Shown piece after piece: positions 6,301-14,221 of a stretch of 36,157 nucleotides of DNA. The notes beneath the pieces are model-generated. The model was not told the origin of the DNA, ran no database searches, and was given only the letters and a program-made list of their open reading frames with translations. Origin of the DNA: Bradyrhizobium sp. AT1. Its GTDB lineage: Bacteria; Pseudomonadota; Alphaproteobacteria; Rhizobiales; Xanthobacteraceae. The position numbers and the translations under genes are program-made. Numbering within the stretch: position 1 is the first letter of the stretch; each line of letters starts with the position of its first letter. The stretch is from the NCBI RefSeq assembly GCF_001590795.1, contig NZ_JXDL01000001.1:639502-675658 (forward strand), in the 5' to 3' direction.

Positions 6301-8512
6301 CAAGATCGTGATTGCCGCGGTCGACGTCGGCATCCTCAATCTCACCGGCTACAAGCCGCCGGCGCCGGACGATTACTATCTCGGTCAGCGCCGCCTGAGC
6401 GCGGAGATCCGTGACCTCTACGGGCAGCTGATCGACGGCATGTCCGGCACGCGCGGCCAGATCAAATCCGGCGGTGACGCCGGGGCGGCCGAGCTGCAGG
6501 GCTCGCCGCCCACACAAAAGCCGCTGGCGCTCTATTCGGGCATCGTGACCGTCGGTGCTGACGGCACCGCAGAAGTCAGCTTCGACATTCCGGAGTTCGC
6601 CGGCACCGCGCGGGTGATGGCGGTGGCGTGGACAGCGACCAAGCTCGGCCGCGCCAACACCGATGTCGTGATCCGCGACCCCGTGGTGCTGACCACGACC
6701 ATGCCGCGTTTCCTGCTCAATGGCGACCACGGCACGGTCAACCTCGAGATCGACAATGTCGAGGGCCAGGCCGGCGACTACGTCATCAACGTGAAGACGG
6801 GCGGTCCGGTTAAGATGACCGGCAACCCAGCGACTACGGTCAAGCTCGCCGCCAAGCAGCGCAACTCCTTCGCGCTCGCGATCGATGCGACCGCGGCAGG
6901 GCAGGCGACGCTCGACGTCGATATCAGGGGGCCGAACGGCCTGGCGCTGGCGCGTCACTATGCGCTCGACGTCAAGGCGGCGACGCAGGTACTGGCGCGA
7001 CGCTCGATCCGGACGCTGGCGAAGGGCGAAAGCCTGACGCTGACCTCGGACATGTTCTCGGACCTCGTGCCGGGCACCGGCAGTGTTTCGGTCTCGGCGA
7101 GCCTGTCGACCGCGCTCGATGCGGCGACGATCCTCAAGGCGCTCGACCGCTATCCCTATGGCTGCTCGGAGCAGATCACGAGCCGCGCCATGCCGCTGCT
7201 CTACGTCAACGACTTGGCTGCCGGCGCGCATCTTGCGATGGACACCGAGGTCGACCAGCGCATCCGCGACGCGATCGAGCGGCTCCTGGCGCGTCAGGGC
7301 TCGAACGGCTCGTTCGGCCTGTGGTCGGCCGGCGGCGACGATGCCTGGTTGGACGCGTACGTCACAGACTTCCTGACCCGCGCCCGCGAGAAGGGTTTTG
7401 TGGTGCCGGACGTGCTGTTCAAGAACGCGCTCGACCGCATCCGCAACTCCGTCGTCAACGGCAACGAGCCGGAAAAGGACGGCGGGCGCGATCTCGCCTA
7501 CGGCCTCTACGTGCTCGCCCGTAACGGCGCGGCGCCGATCGGCGATCTCCGCTATCTCGCCGACACCAAGCTGAACAACCTCGCGACGCCGATCGCGAAG
7601 TCGCAGCTGGCAGCCGCGCTCGCTCTGGTCGGTGACCGCAACCGCGCCGAGCGGGTCTATGGCGCCGCGCTCGACAGCCTCGCGCCGAAGCCGGTGCTGG
7701 AGTTCGGCCGCACCGACTACGGCTCGCAGCTGCGCGATGCCGCAGCCCTGGTGTCGCTGGCCAGCGAAGGCAACGCCCCGAAGGCGACGCTGACCCAGGC
7801 GGTGTCGCGGGTCGAGACCGCGCGCGGGCTGACGCCCTACACCTCCACGCAGGAGAATGCGTGGCTGGTGCTGGCCGCACGCGCGCTCGCCAAGGAGAAC
7901 CTGTCGCTCGATGTCGATGGCCAGCCGGTCAAGACCGCATTGTACCGCAGCTACAAGGCGGACACGTTGAGCGGCAAGCCGCTGAAGATCACCAACACCG
8001 GCGATGCGCCGATACAGGCGGTGGTCTCGGTGTCGGGCTCGCCGGTGACGCCGGAGCCGGCGGCCTCGAACGGCTTCAAGATCGAGCGCAACTACTTCAC
8101 GCTCGACGGCAAGCCGGCGGACATCAGCAAGGTCAAGCAGAACCAGCGCTTTGCTGTGGTGCTGAAGATCACCGAGGCCAAGCCGGAGTACGGCCACATC
8201 ATGGTGTCCGATTATCTGCCGGCGGGCCTGGAGATCGACAATCCGAAGCTGGTCTCGTCGGGCGACAGCGGCACGCTGGACTGGATCGAGGACGGCGAGG
8301 AGCCTGAGGATACCGAGTTCCGCGATGATCGCTTCACCGCGGCAGTCGATCGCGCCTCGGATTCCAAGGCGGTCTTCACCGTCGCCTATGTCGTACGCGC
8401 CGTCTCGCCCGGCAAATACGTGCTGCCGCAGGCCTATGTCGAGGACATGTACAATCCCTCGCGCTATGGCCGGACGGGTACGGGTAGCGTCGAGGTGCGG
8501 GCGGCGAAGTGA
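3308..8512 (+). CDS. yfhM: Alpha-2-macroglobulin family protein (YfhM-like), thioester type
   Basis: This 1734-residue periplasmic protease trap is similar in length to E. coli YfhM. The start at 3308 has GGGAG six bases upstream and gives a clean signal peptide (MIGLVRAVTLCAALALGLC, cleavage after AQA near residue 26). The residue before the only nearby Cys is Leu, so a lipobox is not evident and the protein is probably soluble rather than lipid-anchored. A helical, TPR-like N-terminal part (about 60-190) precedes stacked macroglobulin beta domains. The MG2 motif ERGVYRSNETV lies near residue 515, and the A2M core starts near 1070 (SGIVTVGADGTAEVSFDIPE). The thioester motif YGCSEQ has Cys1286 and Gln1289 intact, and a C-terminal receptor-type beta domain begins near 1610. 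pbpC follows 28 bases after the stop. In known systems A2M traps invading proteases while PBP1C repairs peptidoglycan. Confidence 0.93.
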   Translation: MIGLVRAVTLCAALALGLCAAQAADKAFKRDDLADSAIKLEAQIKSEAGPVAKTNATLKTDADAAFRRNDYRTGLSVLGQIAATTPEDTGNWLRLAKVIFQISPKSSSEQTFLLERASTAAYIAYMRAGNSGEEADALAVLGKSLAERKLWRPALDALRLSLDMREVADVRGQYEKMRDEHGFRLLDYTVDSDSASPRACFQFSEELAKRTDFAPFLTLAGQDKPALSAEGKQLCVDGLKHGERYNINLRAGLPSTVKEGLPKSAEFNVYVRDRKPFVRFTSRAYVLPRTGQRGIPVVSVNTPAVNINVFRIGDRNLINTVVDSDFQKTLSKYQLSDLGDERGVKVWTGELATAMTLNQDVTTAFPVDQALGELQPGVYVMTAAAKSPGSDDDYQLATQWFIVSDLGVSAYSGNDGIHVFVNSLASTDPVGKAEVRLVARNNEILATRKTDDSGHVLFEAGLARGEGGLSPAMLTVTGEKADYAFLSLKSSAFDLSDRGVSGRAVPAGADAFVYAERGVYRSNETVYLTALLRDGQGNAVTGGPMTLVIERPDGVEYRRAVLADQGAGGRTLAVPLNSAVPTGTWRARAFTDPKGSSVGETTFMVEDYVPDRIEFDLSAKDKLIKANAPVELKADGHFLYGAPASGLALEGDMLIAPASERPGFAGYQFGVADEETNSNERTPLENLPEADANGVATFPVTLDKQPASTRPQEAQIFVRMVETGGRAVERKIVLPVAPSVAQIGIKPLFGDKNVAEGDKAEFDVVFVSPEGERLRRDGLRYELLKMESRYQWYRQNNYWEYEPVKSTSRVADGDVTVAADKPARISLTPQPGRYRLDVKSSDADGPVTSVQFDVGWYSDGSADTPDLLETSIDKPQYASGDTMTVSVNVRSAGKLTINVLGDRLLTTQTIDVKEGTAQVKLPVGKDWGTGAYVVATLRRPLDAAAQRMPGRAIGLKWFGIDKQTRTLQVKLSPPALIRPNSALKIPVKIDGLNPGEDAKIVIAAVDVGILNLTGYKPPAPDDYYLGQRRLSAEIRDLYGQLIDGMSGTRGQIKSGGDAGAAELQGSPPTQKPLALYSGIVTVGADGTAEVSFDIPEFAGTARVMAVAWTATKLGRANTDVVIRDPVVLTTTMPRFLLNGDHGTVNLEIDNVEGQAGDYVINVKTGGPVKMTGNPATTVKLAAKQRNSFALAIDATAAGQATLDVDIRGPNGLALARHYALDVKAATQVLARRSIRTLAKGESLTLTSDMFSDLVPGTGSVSVSASLSTALDAATILKALDRYPYGCSEQITSRAMPLLYVNDLAAGAHLAMDTEVDQRIRDAIERLLARQGSNGSFGLWSAGGDDAWLDAYVTDFLTRAREKGFVVPDVLFKNALDRIRNSVVNGNEPEKDGGRDLAYGLYVLARNGAAPIGDLRYLADTKLNNLATPIAKSQLAAALALVGDRNRAERVYGAALDSLAPKPVLEFGRTDYGSQLRDAAALVSLASEGNAPKATLTQAVSRVETARGLTPYTSTQENAWLVLAARALAKENLSLDVDGQPVKTALYRSYKADTLSGKPLKITNTGDAPIQAVVSVSGSPVTPEPAASNGFKIERNYFTLDGKPADISKVKQNQRFAVVLKITEAKPEYGHIMVSDYLPAGLEIDNPKLVSSGDSGTLDWIEDGEEPEDTEFRDDRFTAAVDRASDSKAVFTVAYVVRAVSPGKYVLPQAYVEDMYNPSRYGRTGTGSVEVRAAK

Positions 8513-8540
8513 GTGGTGGGCTCGAACCCGAGTGAAGTGA

Positions 8541-10763
8541 ATGAGCACAGCGGAGCCGCATACACAGTCGTCATGCCCGGGCAAAAGCGCGAAGCGCGTC
8601 TTCGCGCAGATGACCCGGGCATCCACGGCCGCACGGGCGGTGGGCGACGGCGTGGATGGCCGGGTCAAGCCCGGTCATGACGGTCAGAGAGGGCGGTTTG
8701 CCTTTCGGGTCCTGTCGGTCGCGGCACTCACCTTTATCCTCGCCATCATTGGCTTCGTCGGCTGGGTCTACTCCCTCGGTCCTCTCCCGCTCGATGAAGC
8801 CCGGAAAGTCTCCACCACCATCGTTGACCGCAACGGCAAGCTGCTGCGGGCCTATGCGATGGCCGACGGCCGATGGCGGCTGCCGGTCGAGGCCAAAACG
8901 AATGTCGATCCGACCTATCTGAAGCTGCTGCTCGCCTATGAAGACCAGCGCTTCTACGCCCATGACGGCATCGATCCGTTGGCGCTGGGGCGCGCCGCCG
9001 TGCAGCTTGCGACGCGCGGCCACATCGTCTCGGGCGGCTCGACCATCAGCATGCAGCTTGCCCGCCTGATGGAGCCGCGCCGGCAGCGTTCGCTCTATGC
9101 CAAACTGCGGCAGATGGTGCGCGCGATCGAGATCGAGCGCAGCATGAGCAAGGAGCAGATCCTCGATCTCTATCTCGCGCTGGCGCCTTATGGCGGCAAT
9201 CTCGAAGGCATCCGCGCCGCCTCGATCGGCTATCTCGGCAAGGAGCCGAAGCGCCTGTCGCTGGCCGAAGCCGCATTGCTGGTGGCGCTGCCGCAATCGC
9301 CGGAGACGCGCCGCCTCGACCGCCATCCCGACGCCGCGCGCAAGGCGCGCGACCGCGTGCTCGATCGCATGGTCGAGGAGCAGGTGGTCAGCGCAGAGGA
9401 CGCGCGGCAGGCCAAGGCCGTGCCCGTGCCCACGCTGCGCAGGCCGATGCCGATCCTGGCGCCGCACGCCTCCGACACTGCGTTATCGACGGTCAAGGAC
9501 ACGCCGGTCATCAAGCTCACGCTCGATGCCAATTTGCAGAAGGTGCTGGAGCCGCTGGCGCGCGACCGCGCCACCGCGCTCGGCCCGAACATCTCTGTCG
9601 GCATCATCGCGCTCGACAATGAGAGCGGCGACGTGCTCGCCCGCGTCGGTTCAGCCGATTATTTCGACGAGAGCCGGGCAGGGCAGGTCGACATGACCCG
9701 CGCGATCCGCTCGCCGGGCTCGACGCTGAAACCCTTCATCTACGGGCTCGCCTTCGAGGACGGCTTCGTCCATCCCGAAAGCCTGATCGACGATCGTCCG
9801 GTCCGTTTCGGCTCCTACGCGCCGGAAAATTTCGACATGACCTTCCAAGGCACGGTGCCGGTGCGGAAGGCGCTGCAATTGTCGCTGAACGTGCCGGCGA
9901 TCGTGCTGCTCGACCGCGTCGGGTCGAGCCGGCTGGCCTCGCGGCTGCGCCAGGCCGGCGGCAATCTCGTGCTGCCCCAGGACGAAGCGCCCGGGCTTGC
10001 GATGGGGCTCGGCGGCGTCGGCGTGACGCTGCAGGATCTCGCCCAGCTCTATGCGGGTTTCGCCCGTCTCGGCACCACCAAGCCGCTGCGCGAGGTCATG
10101 GCCGACAAGGACGACCGCGAGCCGCTTCGGCTGCTGGATCAGGTCGCGGCCTGGCAGGTCGGTAACGTGCTCTTGGGAACGCCGCCGCCGGAGAACGCCG
10201 CTCACAACCGCATCGCCTTCAAGACCGGGACCTCCTATGGCTATCGCGATGCGTGGTCGGTCGGGTTCGACGGCCGGATGACCATCGGCGTCTGGGTCGG
10301 CCGGCCGGACGGCGCACCGGTTCCGGGCCTGATCGGGCGCGTCGCCGCCGCGCCGATCCTGTTCGATGCCTTTGCCCGCACCGGCAAGACGCTGGCCCCA
10401 TTGCCGAAGCCGCCGAGGGGAACCCTGGTTGCCGGCAATGCCAAGCTGCCGTTGCCGCTGAAGCGGTTCCGCCCTGTGGGAGAACTGGTGCGGACCGGCC
10501 GCGAGCAGCCGCTGCACATTCAGTTTCCGCTCAACGGCTCGCGGATCGACGTCGATCGTTCCGGCGGGCAGGAGAGTGCCGCGATGCCGGTCAAGGTCGC
10601 CGGCGGCGTTCTGCCCATGACCGTGATGGTTAACGGCACCGCGCTCGGCGAGATCGACGGCCGCCGCCAGCGCCTGATCGATCCGCCCGGTCCCGGGTTT
10701 GCGCGGCTCACCGTGATCGATGCCACTGGCGCCGCGGACACAGTCGTCATTCGAATTCAATGA
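8541..10763 (+). CDS. pbpC: Penicillin-binding protein 1C (transglycosylase/transpeptidase)
   Basis: This is a 740-residue bifunctional peptidoglycan synthase. A cytoplasmic tail (1-55) and one membrane helix (about 58-78) precede the GT51 glycosyltransferase domain, with catalytic Glu134 in AYEDQRFYAHDG and GGSTISMQLAR near 165. The transpeptidase domain has SxxK at Ser394-Lys397 (SPGSTLKP), SxN at 448-450 and KTG at 561-563. A PBP1C-specific BiPBP_C domain (about 670-740) ends the protein. All catalytic motifs are present. The gene is downstream of the alpha-2-macroglobulin gene, as in E. coli, and is likely cotranscribed with it. Residues 10-47 are encoded by a palindromic repeat (8569-8682). 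No ATG, GTG or TTG occurs in frame between the repeat and the membrane helix, so at least part of the repeat must be translated unless a rarer start codon is used. The exact start is uncertain (ATG 8541, ATG 8610 or GTG 8652). Confidence 0.93.
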   Translation: MSTAEPHTQSSCPGKSAKRVFAQMTRASTAARAVGDGVDGRVKPGHDGQRGRFAFRVLSVAALTFILAIIGFVGWVYSLGPLPLDEARKVSTTIVDRNGKLLRAYAMADGRWRLPVEAKTNVDPTYLKLLLAYEDQRFYAHDGIDPLALGRAAVQLATRGHIVSGGSTISMQLARLMEPRRQRSLYAKLRQMVRAIEIERSMSKEQILDLYLALAPYGGNLEGIRAASIGYLGKEPKRLSLAEAALLVALPQSPETRRLDRHPDAARKARDRVLDRMVEEQVVSAEDARQAKAVPVPTLRRPMPILAPHASDTALSTVKDTPVIKLTLDANLQKVLEPLARDRATALGPNISVGIIALDNESGDVLARVGSADYFDESRAGQVDMTRAIRSPGSTLKPFIYGLAFEDGFVHPESLIDDRPVRFGSYAPENFDMTFQGTVPVRKALQLSLNVPAIVLLDRVGSSRLASRLRQAGGNLVLPQDEAPGLAMGLGGVGVTLQDLAQLYAGFARLGTTKPLREVMADKDDREPLRLLDQVAAWQVGNVLLGTPPPENAAHNRIAFKTGTSYGYRDAWSVGFDGRMTIGVWVGRPDGAPVPGLIGRVAAAPILFDAFARTGKTLAPLPKPPRGTLVAGNAKLPLPLKRFRPVGELVRTGREQPLHIQFPLNGSRIDVDRSGGQESAAMPVKVAGGVLPMTVMVNGTALGEIDGRRQRLIDPPGPGFARLTVIDATGAADTVVIRIQ
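8569..8682. repeat. REP-like palindromic element overlapping the 5' end of pbpC
   Basis: The outer arms CGTCATG (8569-8575) and CATGACG (8676-8682) are inverted repeats. Inner arms CATCCACG and CGTGGATG also pair, and CCCGGG-type arms lie inside each half. An 8-bp hairpin GCGCGAAG/CTTCGCGC (8587-8594 with 8600-8607) sits in the left loop. The layout resembles the dispersed intergenic palindromes common in Bradyrhizobium and Rhodopseudomonas genomes. No second copy was noticed in this window. Confidence 0.7.
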
Positions 10764-10813
10764 CGCGGGCTTAAGCGGTTGTCGCGATGGCGGTTTCGGC
10801 GTAAGCGGAACCA

Positions 10814-12556
10814 ATGGCCGAGACCTACCCAAGCCCCCGTTTTGGAGCCCCCCGCGAGTCGAAATCGCCTGCAAATCCGGGCAGCGGGCTCGTGCGCATG
10901 CTCGATGTCGTCACGGTAAGCCATGCGCGCGCGGTCGGCTTCCTGCTGCTCTGCGCGCTGCTGCTGTTCCTGCCGGGCTTCTTCACCATTCCCCCGATCG
11001 ATCGCGACGAGGCGCGGTTCGCTCAGGCCACCAAGCAGATGGTCGAGAGCGGCGAGTATGTCGATATCCGCTTTCAGGAAGACGTCCGCTACAAGAAGCC
11101 GGTCGGGATCTACTGGTTGCAGTCGGCCGCGGTTGAGGTTGCATCGGCGCTGAAGCTGCCGAAGGCCGAATTGCGCATCTGGGTCTACCGGCTGCCGTCG
11201 CTGCTGGGGGCGATCGGCGCCGTGCTCATGACCTACTGGGCCGCGCTGGGCTTCGTCACGCGGCGCGCGGCGGTGCTGTCGGCGCTGATGATGTGCGCTT
11301 CGGTGCTGCTCGGCGTCGAGGCGCGGCTCGCCAAGACCGATGCGATGCTGCTGTTCTGCGTCACCGCGGCGATGGGGGCGATGGCGCGGGCCTATCTGTC
11401 CTGGCAGCGCGCCGAGGACGAGACGCATCCGCCCTGGAGCTGGCCCGCGATCTTCTGGACCGCGCTCGCGGTGGGCATCCTGATCAAGGGCCCGCTGATC
11501 CTGATGTTCGCTGGCCTGACCATCGTCACTCTCGCGATTGTGGATCGCGATGCCTCCTGGCTGTGGAAGCTGCGCCCGGTCTGGGGGCTGATGTGGATGC
11601 TGGTGCTGGTGCTCCCCTGGTTCGTCGCCATCTTCTGGCGCGCGGGGGACGCCTTCTTCGCCGATTCCGTCGGCGGGGACATGCTGAGCAAATTGGGCGC
11701 CCAGGAATCCCATGGCGCGCCGCCCGGACTCTATCTTGCGCTGTTCTGGATCACGTTCTGGCCTGGCGCGCCGCTCGCGGCGATGGCGGCGCCGGCGGTG
11801 TGGCGGGCGCGGCGCGAGCCCGGCGCGCAGTTTCTGCTGGCTTGGCTGATCCCGTCCTGGATCGTGTTCGAAGCGGTGCTGACCAAGCTGCCGCATTACG
11901 TGCTGCCGCTCTATCCGGCGATCGCCATTCTCACCGTCGGCGCGGTGGAGCGGCGCGTGCTGTCGCGCTCCTGGCTGATGCGCGGTTCGGCCTGGTGGTT
12001 CGCGATCCCCGCGGCCGCCTCGTTCATCGCGGTGGTCGGCGCGGTGATGCTGACGCGGCAGCCGGCCTTCGTGGCCTGGCCGTTCATCGCGGCGTCGCTG
12101 ATCTTCGGCCTGCTCGCCTGGTGGCTCTACGACAACAATCACGCCGAGCGCTCGCTGCTCAATGCGCTGGTCGCGGCCCTGATGCTGGCGGTGACGGTGT
12201 ACGGCATCGTGTTGCCCTCGCTGCTGCCGCTGTTTCCGAGCATCGAGGTCGCGCGCGCGCTTCGCAACGTCACCTGTGTCGGCCCGAAGGCGGCTGCCGC
12301 CGGCTACCACGAGCCGAGCCTGGTTTTCCTGACAGGCACGCAGACGCTCCTGACCGACGGCTCGGGTGCTGCGGACTTCCTGCGGCAAGGCAGCTGCCGT
12401 TTCGCGCTGATCGAGCAGCGTTCGGAGCGCAGCTTCGTGCAGCGCGCCGAGGCGATCGGGCTGCGCTATAAGGTCGGCACGCGCATCGACGGTTATAATT
12501 TCTCGCAAGGCCGCGCGATCTCGATCTCGATCTTCCGCTCGGAAGGCACCGAATAG
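10814..12556 (+). CDS. ArnT/PMT-type membrane glycosyltransferase
   Basis: This 580-residue polytopic protein (about 10-12 predicted membrane helices) belongs to the GT-C superfamily that uses polyprenyl-phosphate sugars. The first periplasmic loop contains the family hallmark PPIDRDEARFAQ, with Asp and Glu residues placed as in ArnT and protein O-mannosyltransferases. It is followed by KKPVGIYWLQ, which resembles the ArnT substrate-loop motif, and LAKTDAMLLF. A soluble C-terminal part follows the last helix. The ATG at 10814 is the first in frame, and ATG 10898, just before the first helix, is an alternative. The next gene starts one base after the stop, so the four genes 10814-14556 form one operon. 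By family, the donor is likely undecaprenyl-phosphate hexose or uronic acid and the acceptor lipid A or another envelope glycan. The sugar cannot be read from sequence. Confidence 0.88.
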   Translation: MAETYPSPRFGAPRESKSPANPGSGLVRMLDVVTVSHARAVGFLLLCALLLFLPGFFTIPPIDRDEARFAQATKQMVESGEYVDIRFQEDVRYKKPVGIYWLQSAAVEVASALKLPKAELRIWVYRLPSLLGAIGAVLMTYWAALGFVTRRAAVLSALMMCASVLLGVEARLAKTDAMLLFCVTAAMGAMARAYLSWQRAEDETHPPWSWPAIFWTALAVGILIKGPLILMFAGLTIVTLAIVDRDASWLWKLRPVWGLMWMLVLVLPWFVAIFWRAGDAFFADSVGGDMLSKLGAQESHGAPPGLYLALFWITFWPGAPLAAMAAPAVWRARREPGAQFLLAWLIPSWIVFEAVLTKLPHYVLPLYPAIAILTVGAVERRVLSRSWLMRGSAWWFAIPAAASFIAVVGAVMLTRQPAFVAWPFIAASLIFGLLAWWLYDNNHAERSLLNALVAALMLAVTVYGIVLPSLLPLFPSIEVARALRNVTCVGPKAAAAGYHEPSLVFLTGTQTLLTDGSGAADFLRQGSCRFALIEQRSERSFVQRAEAIGLRYKVGTRIDGYNFSQGRAISISIFRSEGTE

Positions 12557-12557
12557 G

Positions 12558-13403
12558 ATGCCGGCCTCGACCAGCCCCGCGCCGCGTCCGGGCTATCCCG
12601 CACAGTTGCTCGCCGTGTCCCGGCGCGCGCTGGCGCAGCTCGTTCGCACGCCCTCGCATTCGCGCCGCGCCGAGGCCGCGCGAAAACTGGCGCGGCATTC
12701 GCTGTGGTTGAGCGCGGCGGGCGCGGCCCTGGTCATTGCGCTGATGGCCGCGTTCGACCAGACCGAGATCCAGCTGATGCCCGCGCGCGGCACGCCCAGT
12801 CTGTGGCCGATCCGCATCCTCACCGACTTCGGCAAGGATGAGTATCTGATGTTGGTGCTGGGAGCCGCGCTGGTGGTCTTGGCGCTCGTTGCTGCGGGGC
12901 TTCACGGCACACGCCGCGCGCTGCTGCTTGGACTCGGCACGCGGCTGCAGTTTGTGTTTCTGTCGATTGCCGTGTCGGCATTCGTCGCCGAGATCCTGAA
13001 ATACGTCATCGGTCGCGGACGTCCGTTCGTCGGCGGCAAGGCCAATCCGTTCAACTTCGTGCCGTTCGAGGGGACGGGGGCTTATGCCAGCCTGCCGTCG
13101 GGCCATGCCGTGGCGGCGTTCGCGCTGGCATTTGCCGTATCGGCATTGTGGCCGCGCCTGCGCGTGTTCATGTTCACTTACGCAATCGTGATCCTGCTGA
13201 CGCGGTTGGTGCTGGTGGCGCATCACCCGAGCGACGTCGTGGCCGGCGCCCTGGTCGGCACGGTCGGCGCCATGGCGGTCCGCTACTGGTTCGCGGCCCG
13301 AAGGCTGGGCTTTGCCATCCGCGCCGACGGCACCATTGTGCCCCTTGCGGGGGCGGTCTCAGGCCGCCTCAAAAGGGTTGCCCACGGGGCGTCCGCCCCA
13401 TAA
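12558..13403 (+). CDS. PAP2-family membrane phosphatase
   Basis: This 281-residue integral membrane phosphatase has all three PAP2 signature motifs: KYVIGRGRP (148-156), PSGH (180-183) and R216-x5-H222-x3-D226 in TRLVLVAHHPSDV. Around six membrane helices are predicted, after a basic cytoplasmic tail of about 50 residues. The family removes phosphate from lipid substrates: undecaprenyl pyrophosphate, phosphatidylglycerol phosphate, or lipid A (LpxE/LpxF). Its position between an ArnT-like transferase and a DPM1-like transferase suggests a lipid A or polyprenyl-carrier substrate, but this is inference from context. Translation is probably coupled to the upstream gene (one-base gap). Confidence 0.88.
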   Translation: MPASTSPAPRPGYPAQLLAVSRRALAQLVRTPSHSRRAEAARKLARHSLWLSAAGAALVIALMAAFDQTEIQLMPARGTPSLWPIRILTDFGKDEYLMLVLGAALVVLALVAAGLHGTRRALLLGLGTRLQFVFLSIAVSAFVAEILKYVIGRGRPFVGGKANPFNFVPFEGTGAYASLPSGHAVAAFALAFAVSALWPRLRVFMFTYAIVILLTRLVLVAHHPSDVVAGALVGTVGAMAVRYWFAARRLGFAIRADGTIVPLAGAVSGRLKRVAHGASAP

Positions 13404-13468
13404 AAGCGGCTGCCTGCCGGGGCCCCGGTTCCCCGAAGGGCAGGCCAATTCCAACCACGAGTCTCGAT

Positions 13469-14221
13469 TTGTCGACGTCCCAGCCCTCGGTTTCCCAGCC
13501 TTCGGTTTCCATCGTCGTCCCCGTGCGCAACGAAGCCGACAACATCGCGCCGCTGATCGCGGAGATCGGTGCGGCGCTCGACGGCCGCTGGGCCTATGAG
13601 ATCATCTATGTCAATGACGGCTCGACCGATGCGACCGGCGAGCGGCTCGCGGCGCTGATGGTGCAGCGGGACAATCTGCGCCAGCTCCGCCATGCCCGAT
13701 CGGGCGGCCAATCCGCGGCCGTGCGCAGCGGCGTGCGTGCGGCGCGCGGGGCGATCGTGGCGACGCTCGACGGTGACGGCCAGAACAATCCGGCCTTCCT
13801 GCCCGACCTGATCGCCGCGGTCGAGAAGGGCGCAGGGCGCGTCGGCCTCGCTGCGGGGCAGCGCGTTGGACGCAAGGACACCGGCTTCAAGAAATTCCAG
13901 TCGCGCGTGGCCAACAAGGTCCGCAACGCCATCCTGCAAGACGGCACCCGCGACACCGGCTGCGGGCTGAAGGCGTTCCGCCGCGAGGTGTTCCTGATGA
14001 TGCCCTATTTCGACGGACTGCATCGCTTCCTGCCGGCGCTGGTCCGCCGCGAAGGCTACGACATCGCCTATGTCGACGTGATCGACCGGCCGCGCCATTC
14101 CGGCGTTTCGAACTACGGCTTCTTCGACCGGCTGTGGATCGGAATCATGGATCTCGCCGGCGTGTGGTGGCTGATCCGCCGCAAGAAGCCGACACCAGAT
14201 GTGACTGAGGTGAACGCATGA
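13469..14221 (+). CDS. DPM1-type glycosyltransferase family 2
   Basis: About 250 residues form a GT-A fold with SIVVPVRNEADNI at the N-terminus, VNDGSTD (48-54), the DxD-like DGDGQNNP (101-108) and DTGCGLKAFRR. These are typical of dolichyl/polyprenyl-phosphate mannose-type synthases such as ArnC or RgtE-like enzymes. There is no pair of C-terminal membrane helices, only an amphipathic end (LWIGIMDLAGVWWL), so the enzyme is probably peripheral. No ATG lies in frame between the end of the PAP2 gene and the conserved domain; the best available start is TTG at 13469, and a start inside the PAP2 gene cannot be excluded. A short tandem duplication encodes QPSVSQPSVS at the N-terminus. It probably makes the polyprenyl-phosphate sugar used by the transferase at 10814. 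The stop overlaps the next start (ATGA). Confidence 0.85.
   Translation: MSTSQPSVSQPSVSIVVPVRNEADNIAPLIAEIGAALDGRWAYEIIYVNDGSTDATGERLAALMVQRDNLRQLRHARSGGQSAAVRSGVRAARGAIVATLDGDGQNNPAFLPDLIAAVEKGAGRVGLAAGQRVGRKDTGFKKFQSRVANKVRNAILQDGTRDTGCGLKAFRREVFLMMPYFDGLHRFLPALVRREGYDIAYVDVIDRPRHSGVSNYGFFDRLWIGIMDLAGVWWLIRRKKPTPDVTEVNA

Noticed and set aside
4664..8668. Very long minus-strand open frame (about 1330 codons) opposite the alpha-2-macroglobulin gene
   Set aside because: It is an antisense shadow created by strong third-position GC bias; its translation is His/Arg/Val-rich with no domain pattern, while the plus strand has a clear A2M protein.
10757..12508. Long minus-strand frame opposite the GT-C glycosyltransferase
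   Set aside because: The translation is almost entirely Arg/Gln/Glu/His-rich low-complexity sequence typical of shadows; the plus strand encodes a well-formed membrane enzyme.
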